Shown: positions 24,415 to 36,100 of the stretch, in pieces
Position numbering within the stretch: position 1 is the stretch's first letter
Layout: each line of letters opens with the position of its first letter
Source: Vanilla planifolia
Taxonomy: Eukaryota > Streptophyta > Magnoliopsida > Asparagales > Orchidaceae
Assembly: GCA_023846275.1 (NCBI GenBank)
Contig: CM043878.1
Span: 7,061,501-7,125,500 of the forward strand
Direction of reading: 5' to 3'
Length of the DNA stretch: 64,000 nt
Notes under the pieces: generated by a model
Database searches by the model: none
Told to the model about the DNA's origin: nothing
Seen by the model: only the letters and a program-made list of their open reading frames with translations
Translations under genes and position numbers: made by a program

Positions 24415-24525
24415 TGGTTGATGAGTGGCCAAGTGATATTGGATAATCAGGGAGCATTGGGTGACCTAGTAATGGTGAGTGACCAGGTGATATTGGGCAA
24501 TAAGGTGGTAGTGATTAAGAGTAAC
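24415..24525. repeat. ~60-bp imperfect repeat (2 copies)
   Basis: GAGTGGCCAAGTGATATTGG at about 24421 and GAGTGACCAGGTGATATTGG at about 24476 start two related units rich in GGTGA/GATAATGG words. A 70-codon open frame across them has no recognisable domain. Confidence 0.6.
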
Positions 24526-27016
24526 AAAAGACTAGATAATGGTAAGCAATTAATGATAATGGGCAAAGCACACATAGGAACCGACATTGATGATGACATA
24601 TTTTACTACAAAATATGCTTGAAAAAATAGAACAAAAAGATTAGAGATAATCATAAAAAATATAGTATTATAGTTGACTTGTATAGTTGATAAATATTAC
24701 TAATCGAATTAGAATTCGACACATGTATGGCTCCAAGTTTAAATGGAGTTGGTGCAATGCCAATTGGTGTGTGTTTGTGAGCTAAGTTAAGATGCTCTTA
24801 CATTATATTGTAGATATCTTAGTACATGTACTTAATAGAGAGATATATAAGCAAAAATATAATTAAGAGCTATATTTGTAGATTTTTTTAGATGTTTATT
24901 TTATATGCTTCTCTATATTGATCATATTCTATTATGTGTTGATACTTCTTTTTATACACTAATGCTATGATTAAGTTATGATTTTTTTGTTTTCATAGGA
25001 TGATTATAAGCTTTTATTCATATAGTATTTATTTGTATACATAACCCCAAATGACAAATGTTTTCTTGTTATAGCTTATTTTACTATAGAAATTTATTTC
25101 ATATTATTTTTAAATAATAATTTACTTAGTTTTTAAAACTATTATGTACTTATATTATAGGGCAAGACCCTAAAACACTAAAAGATAAGGATTCATTATT
25201 ACATTTAAGTTTGATAACATATTTTTTAAGGAGACTTGTGATATTTTTTTATACCATTTATGTATTTCAAAGAAAATGTAGATGATTATATATATAGAGG
25301 TGTATTGATGCATATATTTGTATTTATGTCTTTGATATGCATATTTTAGTGAACAAACCATGAACAGGTAATAATGTCATGGAGTATGTCATATGGAATA
25401 GCATTGATGATTATGATATCTTTTGGAGATGGATTATTTAGTTATATAAGTGTATTATAGACTTGATCTTTGTTGAGATTATATTTGTGATATTTAATAT
25501 TGTGATAATTATATATCTCTTATGATTATCATTATTAGTTGTAAACATGTACAAAAGAAATAAAAGTAATTTTAAGAAAAATTATCATTTGATTTCTAAA
25601 AATACAACTTAAACTAAATTTGAAGAATAGATGAAAATGGATAAAAATATGTTATATTATTATTTCTCTCCTAATTAGGTCATTAGTGTCCTTTAATTAC
25701 TCTTAATCTTTATTTTTTTAATCCTAAAATTATTAGAGTTGATATTAGAATCAAATATTAAGCTGGGCATGACACCTTGACATAGATCATGATTTCTTAT
25801 ATAAATATCAGAGCTTTCTCTTAATAACTAATATGAGATAATTCATTCATATCCCCTTTCACTTAGAAGCTTGTCCAAGAGTTGCTTCTATGTCTAGTGA
25901 TTTTTTCCTTAATTGTGATGGTCCTTTTTCTTTCTTTATTATCATATACTTTATTTTTCTAATTTAAATCATTATATTTTCTTAAAAATCTTATTTTATC
26001 CTAAATTCTAAAATTCAAATGAACATAAATCTCTTATATTTTATGTATTTTTTAATTTATAATTATATTAATATTATAATTGTTATACTATTTGATGTGA
26101 TAATCACAAAATCAAATTAAATATTATTAATATCTTATTAAGTTTAATATCATTTTAGTTAAATCTTAAAGTCTATTGTAGTAATTTAGGTTTGTTAGGA
26201 TAAGGACTATAGCATTTGAAGTGGGTGGAGATTGAAAGCTCAACTTGCTAACTTTAGAGCAAATAATCAAACTCTTTGTGGATCATCATCATGGTTATGT
26301 CCATTTGAATTTTAACATCTATATGATCAATATCTTAATATTTTCTTTTTTTAATATAATTATGACACTTAGGATCATCATCATGGTTAATACAAATTTG
26401 AGTTGGTGTTTTGATGATGTATTAGGTTATATTTGATTTAAAAAATTAAGTCTTTTTAAGTTTTAAAACATTATAAAAATATTTTAATAAAAAAATAAAA
26501 AGTAAAAAAAATTATCCTAACCACCCAACCCTTCGACCAAGCTCAAAGGCTCAGGCCAAGTGGCCCATAGTGTTGGACACTGGGCCATGTGGAGCCACAA
26601 ATCAAGAAACCAATCAAAATTAAGTTAGGTTAGGTCTAAGTCTTGATCAATATACAAATCCAATAGTGGCTTAGGTTAAATTGGTTAGGGCATCACTCAT
26701 GAACCCAACTTAAGTGTGATGAGTTGAGTCAGACACAAGAATATAAAGTAATTGGATCAAGTCAAATTGAACCTATTTAAATATGCATATAAATGCCTTA
26801 AGTAATGACCTCCTAAGAGCACTATGGATAGCCAACCCTATTAGGATGATTAATGCACACAAAGGAAGTAATATGAGGGCAAACTATATAAGAAACTCTA
26901 CAATGTGAGACTAAAAAATAAGTACATTTTGTTTCCAAAATTGTAGCAAATTAGTGCCATTCAATTGTTATTTTTTTAATTGAATGGTCACAATTTAATT
27001 CACTTTTTTAAATAGT
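24526..27016. other. AT-rich relic DNA, no gene
   Basis: No gene-like open frame. A GC-richer patch at 26515-26610 (CCAAGTGGCCCATAGTGTTG and surroundings) and the 25780-25930 segment shared with 16480-16600 suggest unidentified LTR or transposon remnants. Confidence 0.4.
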
Positions 27017-27230
27017 GAACTTCATCTAGCTATTTATCTTAAAAGCTTGATTAACTGATGGAGGCCTTATCCACATTATGAATAGTGCTTTTTCACCTAG
27101 TCATTTCTCTAAAAATCTTAATCAAACAGTTAATAGCCTTTTCGCTTTCATGAATAGTATCTTGATCATCATCACCATTCATCTAGCTTTCGAATTTAAC
27201 AATCTAGATCAAGTCTCATTGTGATTAGTT
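27017..27230. repeat. ~72-bp degenerate tandem repeat (about 2.5 copies)
   Basis: Units near 27017, 27089 and 27161 share ATAGTG/ATAGTA, CATCTAGC or CACCTAGTCATTTCTC, CTTGATTAAC / CTTAATCAAACAG, and a CCACATTATGA or CTTTCATGA end. Confidence 0.55.
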
Positions 27231-28699
27231 TTAAACCCTTTAATTTTTATTCTAATCAAACAATGTCTGTTTCATCCACGAAGAATCAGACGACAACTGC
27301 TTTTCGTCTTCCTCTTTCATCTATTAATGACTAGCTTCGATAAAGCAAATTCTAGTCGTTGTGGAAGTTATTTTGGCATATTTTTGTTTAGACTATAAAT
27401 GTAGATTATTTACTAATATTTATGGTTGTTGAATTAATGTGAAAATTTAAAAAATGCTCCCGAGAAATCCAAAACTAAGAGCATCAATTTTAGCATGCTT
27501 TTAGAGCTATGGATTCTTTTTGAATTCTTAGTTTTACAGCTCTCTTCTATGATCATTTTATATCATCTTTCTAATATCTATATTAATACTTTATTTTGTT
27601 ACCCTTGTTTGAATGATTTAAAGGTGTAGGAATTTTTATATGTTATAGTCTTTATAGAGCTTTCGATTTTTTGTGTAGCCAATTTTTGTAGATTTTTGTA
27701 CCTCATTAGAGCACATATTTATAATTGATTTACATCTACCAATCTTGACAAAAGAGTGGTTAATGAAAGCTTGATCGAATATCAAGAGTAGATGTAGGCA
27801 CAGGTTTTGATCGAACTACCTAAAAAATCTTGGAACATTTGTTTTATTATTGTGCAATTTCATGTCGTTGACAATCTTCATAAAAAAAATTATTTCAAAG
27901 CAAAATATTTTTCTTTGATTAAAACATTTTTCAAAATCAAAAAATTTTGTTAAGCATAAAGTTCACTCTCCCCTTTTATATGTTATACCTCACACAATTT
28001 ACATCAATAATATTATCAATAAATATAATATAACATATAATTTTATAGCACTTGAACACCAAAATTTTTCATATCATCCCACATCCATATTTTATAGTTT
28101 CATAGTTATGTTTAACTATTACAACCAAATTTTTACCTCCAGATACAGGCTAAATAAATTATGTTAACAAAAACCCTTGCAATTAAAACCTTAGTAATTT
28201 TCATGTTTTCTTGTAGGTAGTTCTTTTGGATAATTCTTTTTCTATTATGGTTTCAAGATGCCTCAAAGGTTAGTACCATGAAAAAGTTGAACCAATCATT
28301 ACAAGCTTAGTAGAGTATCTTAGCAATAAATAAATATATGAGAGCAAAACAATATTTTAGGACAACTATGTAGGGCCTTAAGTCATAGATATTAACTAAT
28401 GAAATAAGCAAACAAGGTCTCATTCATCTTAAAATATAATAAAAAAGAATAATAGACATAACAATTTCTTATTGTTTTTATTCCTTTTTCTTAATATGAC
28501 CTTTTTATTAGTGCTTATTTTCCCTAAGTAACGTTATGATGATTTTGTTGTTGCTTTCATTTTCAAAGAGTAAATAATTGTTATACTCTTTTTAGTTAAC
28601 TTAGTTACAATAAAAATCATAATTATTGATTAATTATATCATATTTTCATCCATAATTATGTTTAATTTTTTTAAATATTTTTAATTATTATATCTTTT
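27231..28699. other. AT-rich relic DNA, no gene
   Basis: No open frames with recognisable domains on either strand and no assignable repeat family. Confidence 0.4.
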
Positions 28700-28910
28700 T
28701 GACAAATCTTAATTATGTGGTACACTGGCCACTAGCCACCTCTCGATAACAAATCTTAATTATACAATTCACTGGCCATTAGCCATCTCATGGTGTTAGA
28801 TCTTAATCATGTAAAACACTAGCCACTATATGACATATTAGCCATTAGTCATTTCACATCAACAAATCCTAATCTTGCAACACAATGGCCACTAGTTGTA
28901 AAGATTAATA
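28700..28910. repeat. ~50-60-bp tandem repeat with CACTGGCCACTAGCCA motif (4 copies)
   Basis: Four units start AAATCTTAATTATG (28704), AAATCTTAATTATAC (about 28750), AGATCTTAATCATG (about 28798) and AAATCCTAATCTTG (about 28864). Each is followed by a CACTGGCCACTAGCCA, CACTGGCCATTAGCCA, CACTAGCCACT..TAGCCATTAGTC or CAATGGCCACTAG motif. Related units lie inverted at 18080-18170. Confidence 0.7.
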
Positions 28911-30947
28911 TATTTTTATTTAGAAAATTCTCCATTCATTGATATCATTTAATTGATTTCAATTGGCATTCTTTTAGTTTTATTTTATAAGCATAATCTT
29001 TCTCAATTTCATATATTTAACTAGATGTATATTTTTGTAAAAATATATCAAATGTCATGCTTATATAATTATTGCATACTAATCAATCTCACATAACAAT
29101 ACATCATGATTATAATATATACATCTAGTTATAATTACTAATTCTTGCATAATTATATAATATAACACTATATTAGTATATCAATAGCATATTTTTATAT
29201 AGACTTCATATTCATGGTCATAATTACAAAAAATTAATAATACTTCAATTATGTGTATAAAATATTTATATTAGAATACTTATATCATAATTTCTTAGTT
29301 TGTTGCGTTGACATTATTACTAGACAAACTCTTTGCTCCTCAATTTTAGCTTACCAATCAATCATATGGCTTGACTCAATATAGGAAATTACAAAAATTA
29401 TAATTTAACAAAATCTGTAATTTCTTCATCACACAATTCATTTCAAATTGATAAATTTTCTCTTTATCTCTCCTATAAAACTTCCTCTCTCTTTTGCACT
29501 TTCTCTCTCATCAAGTTCCAACCTACTTGAGCTCAAATTTTTTGAATTTTTTGATGTTTTCCCCTAAGCAACTCCGTAATGGATAAGGAAGCAACTCTTG
29601 GACAAGTTTATAAGCGGAGGAGATAAGAACAAATTATCCCATGTCAATTATTAAATAAAAATTTCTAATATTTATATAAAAAATCATAATCTTAAGATGT
29701 CAACCTTTTTCGTGGTAAAACATAGTTAGTGTGCATAAACTTTAGAGAATATTATCTCAACATTCTAATATTAAGATGTCATAATTATCATTATAATTAG
29801 AAGAAATTATGTTAAAAAAGTGACTATATATAAGTCTTTAGATTCTTATGAGTGTTAACTTAAATGCAAACTATGACTTGTTTATCATGGATATCATCTA
29901 TCTCTTATTGGACTTCTTCATTGTAAGTGGGCTATTTCTTTTCTAGTAATAAGCAAGAATCAATTTGAGGATTACTCATTGTGCCTTAATGACACACTTA
30001 TCTAAATGGGTATGATATGGGTGTAGGCAATGCCAACCTTCCTTATATCATCAAGGATAGACTTGACATTAGGAAACATTGAGTTGAATGGCTCAGGCTT
30101 GATTGCATAAAATCCGACAAGATTTAAGCCAAGAATTGCTCTTATAATTATTATGTAAATGGGTACCTATTACAAAAATATTATAAAGATAAGAATTTAT
30201 TAACATGATTGACCCTATAAAGACCTAATAATATGAGATGCCATGAATGCATTTTGCATTCGCATAAGCTATGTGAGAAGGATAGAGGAATAGAAGAGGT
30301 GCACATGAGATTTCTAAATTAAGTAATTGTAAGAAATAAAGTTTATTATATTAATAAATGACTTAATTTAGTGTAGTATTAAAAATAATTATCTTAGAAA
30401 TTATTTTTTATCATCCAATTCAAATGAAATTTCCTTATCTATCTTAATTATTTTTTGTTTATTATTTTTTAGTAAATTTTAATGGCTAGAAAAGTAAATG
30501 ATATTCATGTTAACTTTTGATAATTATTAAGGGCACATTATGCTAAAAGTTTTAAAAGGAGACTTTTAATATTATATTTTGATTTTTTTAAAATAATTAA
30601 TTTTAATTATGACATTTAAATATTATTAATCAAAATTGAATCTAAAATCATATAATTAAGTAATTTATCATCTTAAAATTAGTGTAATAAATGGTTTGTG
30701 ATAACCATCTCATTATATCTAAAAGTTCAAGAATTTGTTTTTTAGCCTACAATTTTGTTATGGAAATTATAATAAGTTATTTTGCTTTCAATAATTTCTT
30801 ATTATAAGAAAATATTTTTTTATTAAATAATATCTCTTAATTTATTTGATTATTTTGAAAATTTTGTTAGTTAATCATACAAAGTGATGAAAAAAATATA
30901 ATATCAAACTTATATAATGCTTAAATAAAAATAATTAATTAATTTTA
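28911..30947. other. AT-rich relic DNA, no gene
   Basis: No gene identified. A CT-rich patch at about 29460-29520 (TCTCTCTTTTGCACTTTCTC) is followed by a moderately GC-richer patch to 29620 but no coding frame. Confidence 0.4.
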
Positions 30948-30978
<31 letters not shown>

Positions 30979-30996
30979 TGCACACACACATATATA
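30948..30996. repeat. Compound (TA)n(CA)n microsatellite
   Basis: A TA run of about 20 bp passes directly into CACACACACATGCACACACACATATATA. Confidence 0.9.
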
Positions 30997-31225
30997 AATA
31001 TGTCATGATAATTTTTGATAAATTAAGAATGCTTTTACATTTATTTATTTAGGATATTATTTTTTATTAAGTAATTTAAAACTATTTTAAATTTAATGCA
31101 AATAAATAATGTTTTAAAAACGATAATTTTTTATTACTAATTACCAACAAATAACATGTAATTCATTTTAATTTATTTAAAATAATATTTATTTAGAAAT
31201 TTACATTCCAATTATTCATACAATC

Positions 31226-31240
31226 AAACAAATTGTTTTA
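31226..31240. repeat. Target-site duplication of the LINE, left copy
   Basis: AAACAAATTGTTTTA is repeated exactly at 37486-37500, right after the poly(A) tail. The base before it differs between the two copies, so the duplication is 15 bp, or 12 bp if the first As belong to the tail. Confidence 0.95.
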
Positions 31241-31682
31241 TGGTTTCGGCCCCACAACCGTGGCCATGGAATGGAAGTAGTGTTTTCCCAAGTCAAGTCT
31301 CGGCCGGAGGGCAAACCCCAACCGGAGGTGCCGGGAGGGGGCCGTGTTTTGTCTGGAACGGGACGAGGAGGGGTTCGGAAGCTTGACTCGAGGTGCAGCC
31401 CAACCTTGGGAAGGGACCGGAGGCGCAGGCGGAGGCAGAGATTGCGGGGCCGCGGGGTGGGCCTGACATCGGCTTCACCACGTGGCTGGGTGCGGAGGCG
31501 AGCGGCGCTGTCGAGGAGACGGTCTTCGGTCAAACTGCACGTGGTCCGGGTTCGTTTGAATTTGAATTCTGGTCACGCGGGGTGTGCTGGGACACGACTA
31601 ATCGGCTCAAGATCCTGCAGGATACCTGAACCTTCATCCCGGTCGTCTCGCCAAGGACCCTGCAGCCCTAAATTGACGTTCG
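31241..31682 (+). promoter_or_regulatory. LINE 5' leader with presumed internal promoter
   Basis: A GC-rich non-coding stretch between the left target-site duplication and the ORF1 start. Plant L1 elements carry their promoter here by family knowledge; no specific element was recognised. Overlapping open frames on both strands are by-products of GC richness. Confidence 0.5.
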
Positions 31683-33137
31683 ATGGCGGGAAGTACATTA
31701 CGAAGGAGCAGTCGGCGTGCAAGGACCACTGCTAGCAACTCCCCGGTGAGGGAGTGTGTTTCATCATCGTCTGAAGAGGGACAGCCACTTGACGGGGATC
31801 CTCCACATCCTGACTGCGCTGTACTGGAGGTCGATGACAAGGTGACGAGAGCTGGGGTCGCAGAGGAGAACAATATCACCGGAGAAGCGGAGACTCATAG
31901 GGGTGCGGAACACTTGCCCACTAAGGCTAGCTTTAGAGAGGTTTTGACAGCCCGCAATTTCCAGAGTGGTAACTTGGTGAACACTTTCGCACGGCCGGCT
32001 AATGTTGATGTTAAGGAACGTGCTGCTGCTGTTCCGGACGTGGCGGAGGATGGTGAAGTCCTCGTTTCTTCTGAAGCCTGTCAACGGCGAATCGAATTTC
32101 ACAAATATGACCTGGTGGGTCGTATTTTCGGGAATACGTTGCCTTTTCCGATGATCGCCAGAGTGTTGCTCAAACGCTGGGGCCACCATAAGAACTTTAG
32201 AGTGTTTGATCTGTCCGCGAATTGCTTCTGCTTACACTTTGAATCGAAGGAGGCTCGGAATGATGTGTGGCTCGGGGGGCCGTGGCAAATTGCCGGCCAA
32301 GCCATGGGCTTGGATGTTTGGTCGCATGAATTCACTCCCGGCGACTCCCACGCCATGTGCGCGCCGATCTGGGTGCGATTCCCCGGCTTGCCCCTGATTT
32401 ACTGGGATACGGACAATATCTTGCGGATTGCGAAGGCTATAGGGGATCCGTTCCTTCTCGATGGGTGGACGGCGGCAATGGAGAGAGCATCCTATGCTCG
32501 GGTCTGTATTCGTACAGACCTTTCGAAACCCTTGAAGCCGGGCGTCTGGCTAAAATGGGACTATGGGAGAATCTACCAAAGTTTCGAATATGAGGGACTG
32601 CCGAGGATTTGTTTCTCATGAGGTCGCGTGGGGCATCTTGCAAGCCAGTGCAATGGGCAGGTTACGAAGGAGGTGTCTTAGCCTGGACAGAGCGAATGCT
32701 CTGGAATGAAGGCGAACGGGGAGCAGAGGAAAGGAGGAGAGGTCCCCACCGAGATTACGGATGAAGCGCAAGGACTTGGGCCTTGGATGCTAGTTCAATA
32801 CAAACGGAGGAAAACGGGTGCTGATGCTCGTAGGGGTCCGGCGGCCATGGCTAGCCATGAACTCAGGAAGGACGTTCAAAGAACCCGTGGGAGGGTGCAC
32901 GCAGGCTCATCCAGGGGGGTCAGTCGTTCCTCGAGGGAACGCGGGAGGAGCAGACCAAGGCGGGGCTCACCATCCAGGAGTCGTGCTCAACACGTGGCGG
33001 ATCCAGGTGATCGGAGCTTGGGGGTGGAAGGCGCGAAGCGGGAAGCTCAGGGGGGCGGAGTTAAGGGGAAGCTGATAGGGTCAATGACGGCTCGGGAGAA
33101 GGAGCCGCCCACTGGTGTGGGGGGCGATGCGGCTTAA
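31683..33137 (+). pseudogene. LINE ORF1 (gag-like, DUF4283 + CCHC), two in-frame stops
   Basis: ORF1 of plant L1 elements encodes a nucleic-acid-binding protein that packages the LINE RNA. One frame spans the region. Residues 1-130 are low complexity and basic or acidic. About 135-300 is the DUF4283 domain (YDLVGRIFGNTLPFPMIARV, then VWLGGPWQIAGQAM and PIWVRFPGLPLIYW). A CCHC knuckle would follow (ICFS, then GRVGHLASQC). The second cysteine of the knuckle is replaced by TGA (32619-32621). A second in-frame stop, TAG, lies at 32679-32681, and the frame then runs open to 33137 with an Arg/Ser-rich basic tail (SRSSRERGRSRPRRGS). As it stands it yields a 312-aa product that ends inside the knuckle. 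Confidence 0.9.
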
Positions 33138-36100
33138 GAATGTGGACTGCGGCTGCGCTTCGTGGGGCGCAGCGGCCATCTCTGGTGGGTGGCGGAAGGT
33201 CGGGGTATGCAGCAGCTTGGCGATGGGCTCTCTGATGACATTATCAATGAACATTATTGTGTGGAATATAAGAGGCGTCAAGAAGAAGAAGTCTAGGAGC
33301 TATTTGTGCAAGTTGATCCATGAAAGGAATGTTGCTGTTGTGGCGTTAATGGAGACAAAGGCTGTGGGGTTCTCCAGACAAGATGCAAATTGGATGCTTG
33401 GGGGAGGATGGGACTTTGAGGCACAACCCTCAGAGGGGCTATCTGCTGGATTTCTTATTCTGTGGAGAAAGGAGGTGGACCTTGTGGTCTCTGGTGCTTC
33501 ATCTCATACCATGGCTTGCACAATCAAAACTTCACATGATGGCAGGTTGAATTGCTATTTTATTTACGGCCCGAAGTGCCATCACAGACGACGGATTATT
33601 TGGGAGGATGTCCGAAATTTCTGCGGTAGTAATGAGCCTTTGCTAGTTGCTGGAGATTTTAATTTGATCTTGGCACCGGAAGAAAAACGGGGGGGGCGGC
33701 GCTTCTTTTATGGTAAGGACCAACAGGATTTTGCGGATCTTATGCAGGAGCTTCAACTTGTGGATTTGGGGTTTTCCGGCAACAGGTTTACGTGGAGCAA
33801 TGGGAAGCAGGGGGGTGCGCGCATTCTTGAACGCCTGGACCGGGCTCTTATGAACTCGGCGGGGCTGATTGCTTTTCCCAATTGTTCGGTTCATCACCTC
33901 AGCAGGCTGGGTTCGGATCATTGTCCATTGTTGATCAAGGTGGGAGGTGGAGATCAGTGGCAGTATTCCAGCAGGCTATTGTTCGACAGTGTGTGGCTGG
34001 ACTTCCCTCAATCGTTCCAGGTGGTGGAGAAGGCCTGGAGGAGGACTATTAAGGGCGACAGTATGGAGATTGTGATGACAAAATTTCAGCGGTCGATGTG
34101 GGCGCTGCGCAGATGGAGCCGTGAGGAGGTGGGGAATATTATTGATCGGAATAAGGTGTTGGAGCGGGATATTGAGGAGCTCCAAAACAGGGAGTCTTGC
34201 GATGGTCTGTCGGTCGAGGACCATAAGCGGCTTGGTGATTTGGTTGCTGCCTTTCACCGGGGGTGTGCTCACGAGGAACAGTGGTGGTGGCAGCGCGCTA
34301 AGGTGCATTGGGCACAGCTTGGGGATTGCAATTCGAGGTTCTTTCACATTGCGGCATCGGCTCGTAAGAGGGAGAATCGCATTACATTCTTGTGGGACGT
34401 TGACGGCAACATTGTGGACTCTCCCGACAACATTAGGCGGCTTGTCTTCGAGTTTTTCGAACGGAAATGGGGCGATAGCAATTTGGCGCCATTGCCTCCA
34501 ATTTCCCCGCTTTCGGGTTTCGTCAGTGAGGAGGCTGGTTCTGGCCTTTGCCGGAGGGTGACGGAAGATGAGATTTTGGTGGCTATGTGGGGCATAAAAA
34601 GGAATCGCGCCCCGGGTATCGACGGTATTACTATGGATTTCGTCAATGGATATTGGAGAATTATGCAGCGGGACATCATCAAGGCTGTTTTGGCATTCTT
34701 TGAGGAGTGTAGAATGCCGAAGAGTTGGAAGGACACCCTTGTGGTCCTTATCCCGAAGAAGCAAGATGCTTGCCGGCCGGAGCACTTCAGGCCGATCAGT
34801 TTGTGTAACACAATCTACAAATTGGTGGCTCGAATTCTTGTTGGCAGGCTGAAATCGCTGCTGCCTAGTCTTGTGTCTCAGGAACAGGCGGCCTTTGTCC
34901 CAGGGAGGAGTATATCGGATAACATAAATATTGCCCAGGAGATGGTAGCGAGAATGCGATCCTGCACCGCTGCTTCCGGCCTTATGGCAGTGAAAGTCGA
35001 CATGGAGCAGGCCTATGACAGGGTTCGATGGGATTTTTTGCTCGAAACTATGAAGGCTATGCGATTTCCTGCTACTTGGTGTAACTGGATTACTGCATGT
35101 ATTTCTGGTCCTAGGTACGCTGTACTCATTAATGGAGCGCGTCTTCCTTGGGTGTCGGAGCGTCGTGGTCTCCGGCAAGGCTGCCCATTATCCTCCTTCC
35201 TCTTTGTCATGTCCATGGAATACCTGTCGTGCATGATGCGGGAATATGAATCCCGGCAGCTGCTCGGGTTTAGGCCGGGGATGCATACACCGCGGGTTTC
35301 CCACCTCTTGTTCGCGGATGATGTGTTGATTTTTGCTCCAGCATCCAGGGAGGCTGCGTGCGCTGTCCCCCGCATTCTGCGGGCGTTTGAGGTTAGCGCT
35401 GGATTGAAGGCTAACTTGTCCAAATCAAATGTCTATTTTAGCAACAGATTTAGCAAGAAGCAGTCCAGCTTAATTTCTCGGAAGCTCGGTATGGCAATCG
35501 GCCGAGCCTTGGTGTATTTGGGGGTCCCTATTACTGCGCGCCGATTGACTAAGGAGGACCTGAGTGCCATCGTCCAAAGAATTGATAATACAGTAATCAG
35601 CTGGCGCGGACGGGTACTGTCGCTTGCGGGCAGGGCTGTGTTGGCGTCCTCGGTTTTGTGTGTAATCCCCAACCATATTTTGCGCCACTGTTTGGTGCCG
35701 GCGGGAACCATTGCTGCAATTGAACGCAGAATCAGACAATTCCTATGGGGTGGCACGAGTAGTGCTCGGACCCTGCACTATGTGCCCTGGGATTGTGTGT
35801 CTTCACCGAAGGTGGCCGGCGGGCTCGGGCTGCGGGACCTTCGCATTTGGCACCAGGCCCTGCAGATGGGGAATTGTAAGCGCATCCTTGGGCGGGAAGG
35901 CGGATTATGGGTCGAAATGATGAGAAGGAAGTACGGGTTCATCGACCCGTTGATGAAGACACCCCGGAATGCCTCGGCCGTTTGCAAGATGATCCTGGGA
36001 GCCATGCCGACGGCGATTTCGTGCTTCGTGTGGCGAATCGGCGATGGGCGGAGGGTGAGATTTATGGAGGATAATTGGCTTGGGGTTCTACCTATCAGCT

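Noticed and set aside
28700..28910. Repeat array resembling CRISPR spacing
   Set aside because: The units are diverged and of variable length, the spacers are not unique, no cas genes are present, and the context is a plant nuclear genome.
33976..35178. 400-codon minus-strand open frame inside the LINE
   Set aside because: It lies opposite the reverse transcriptase frame, has no recognisable domain, and follows from GC-rich codon composition.
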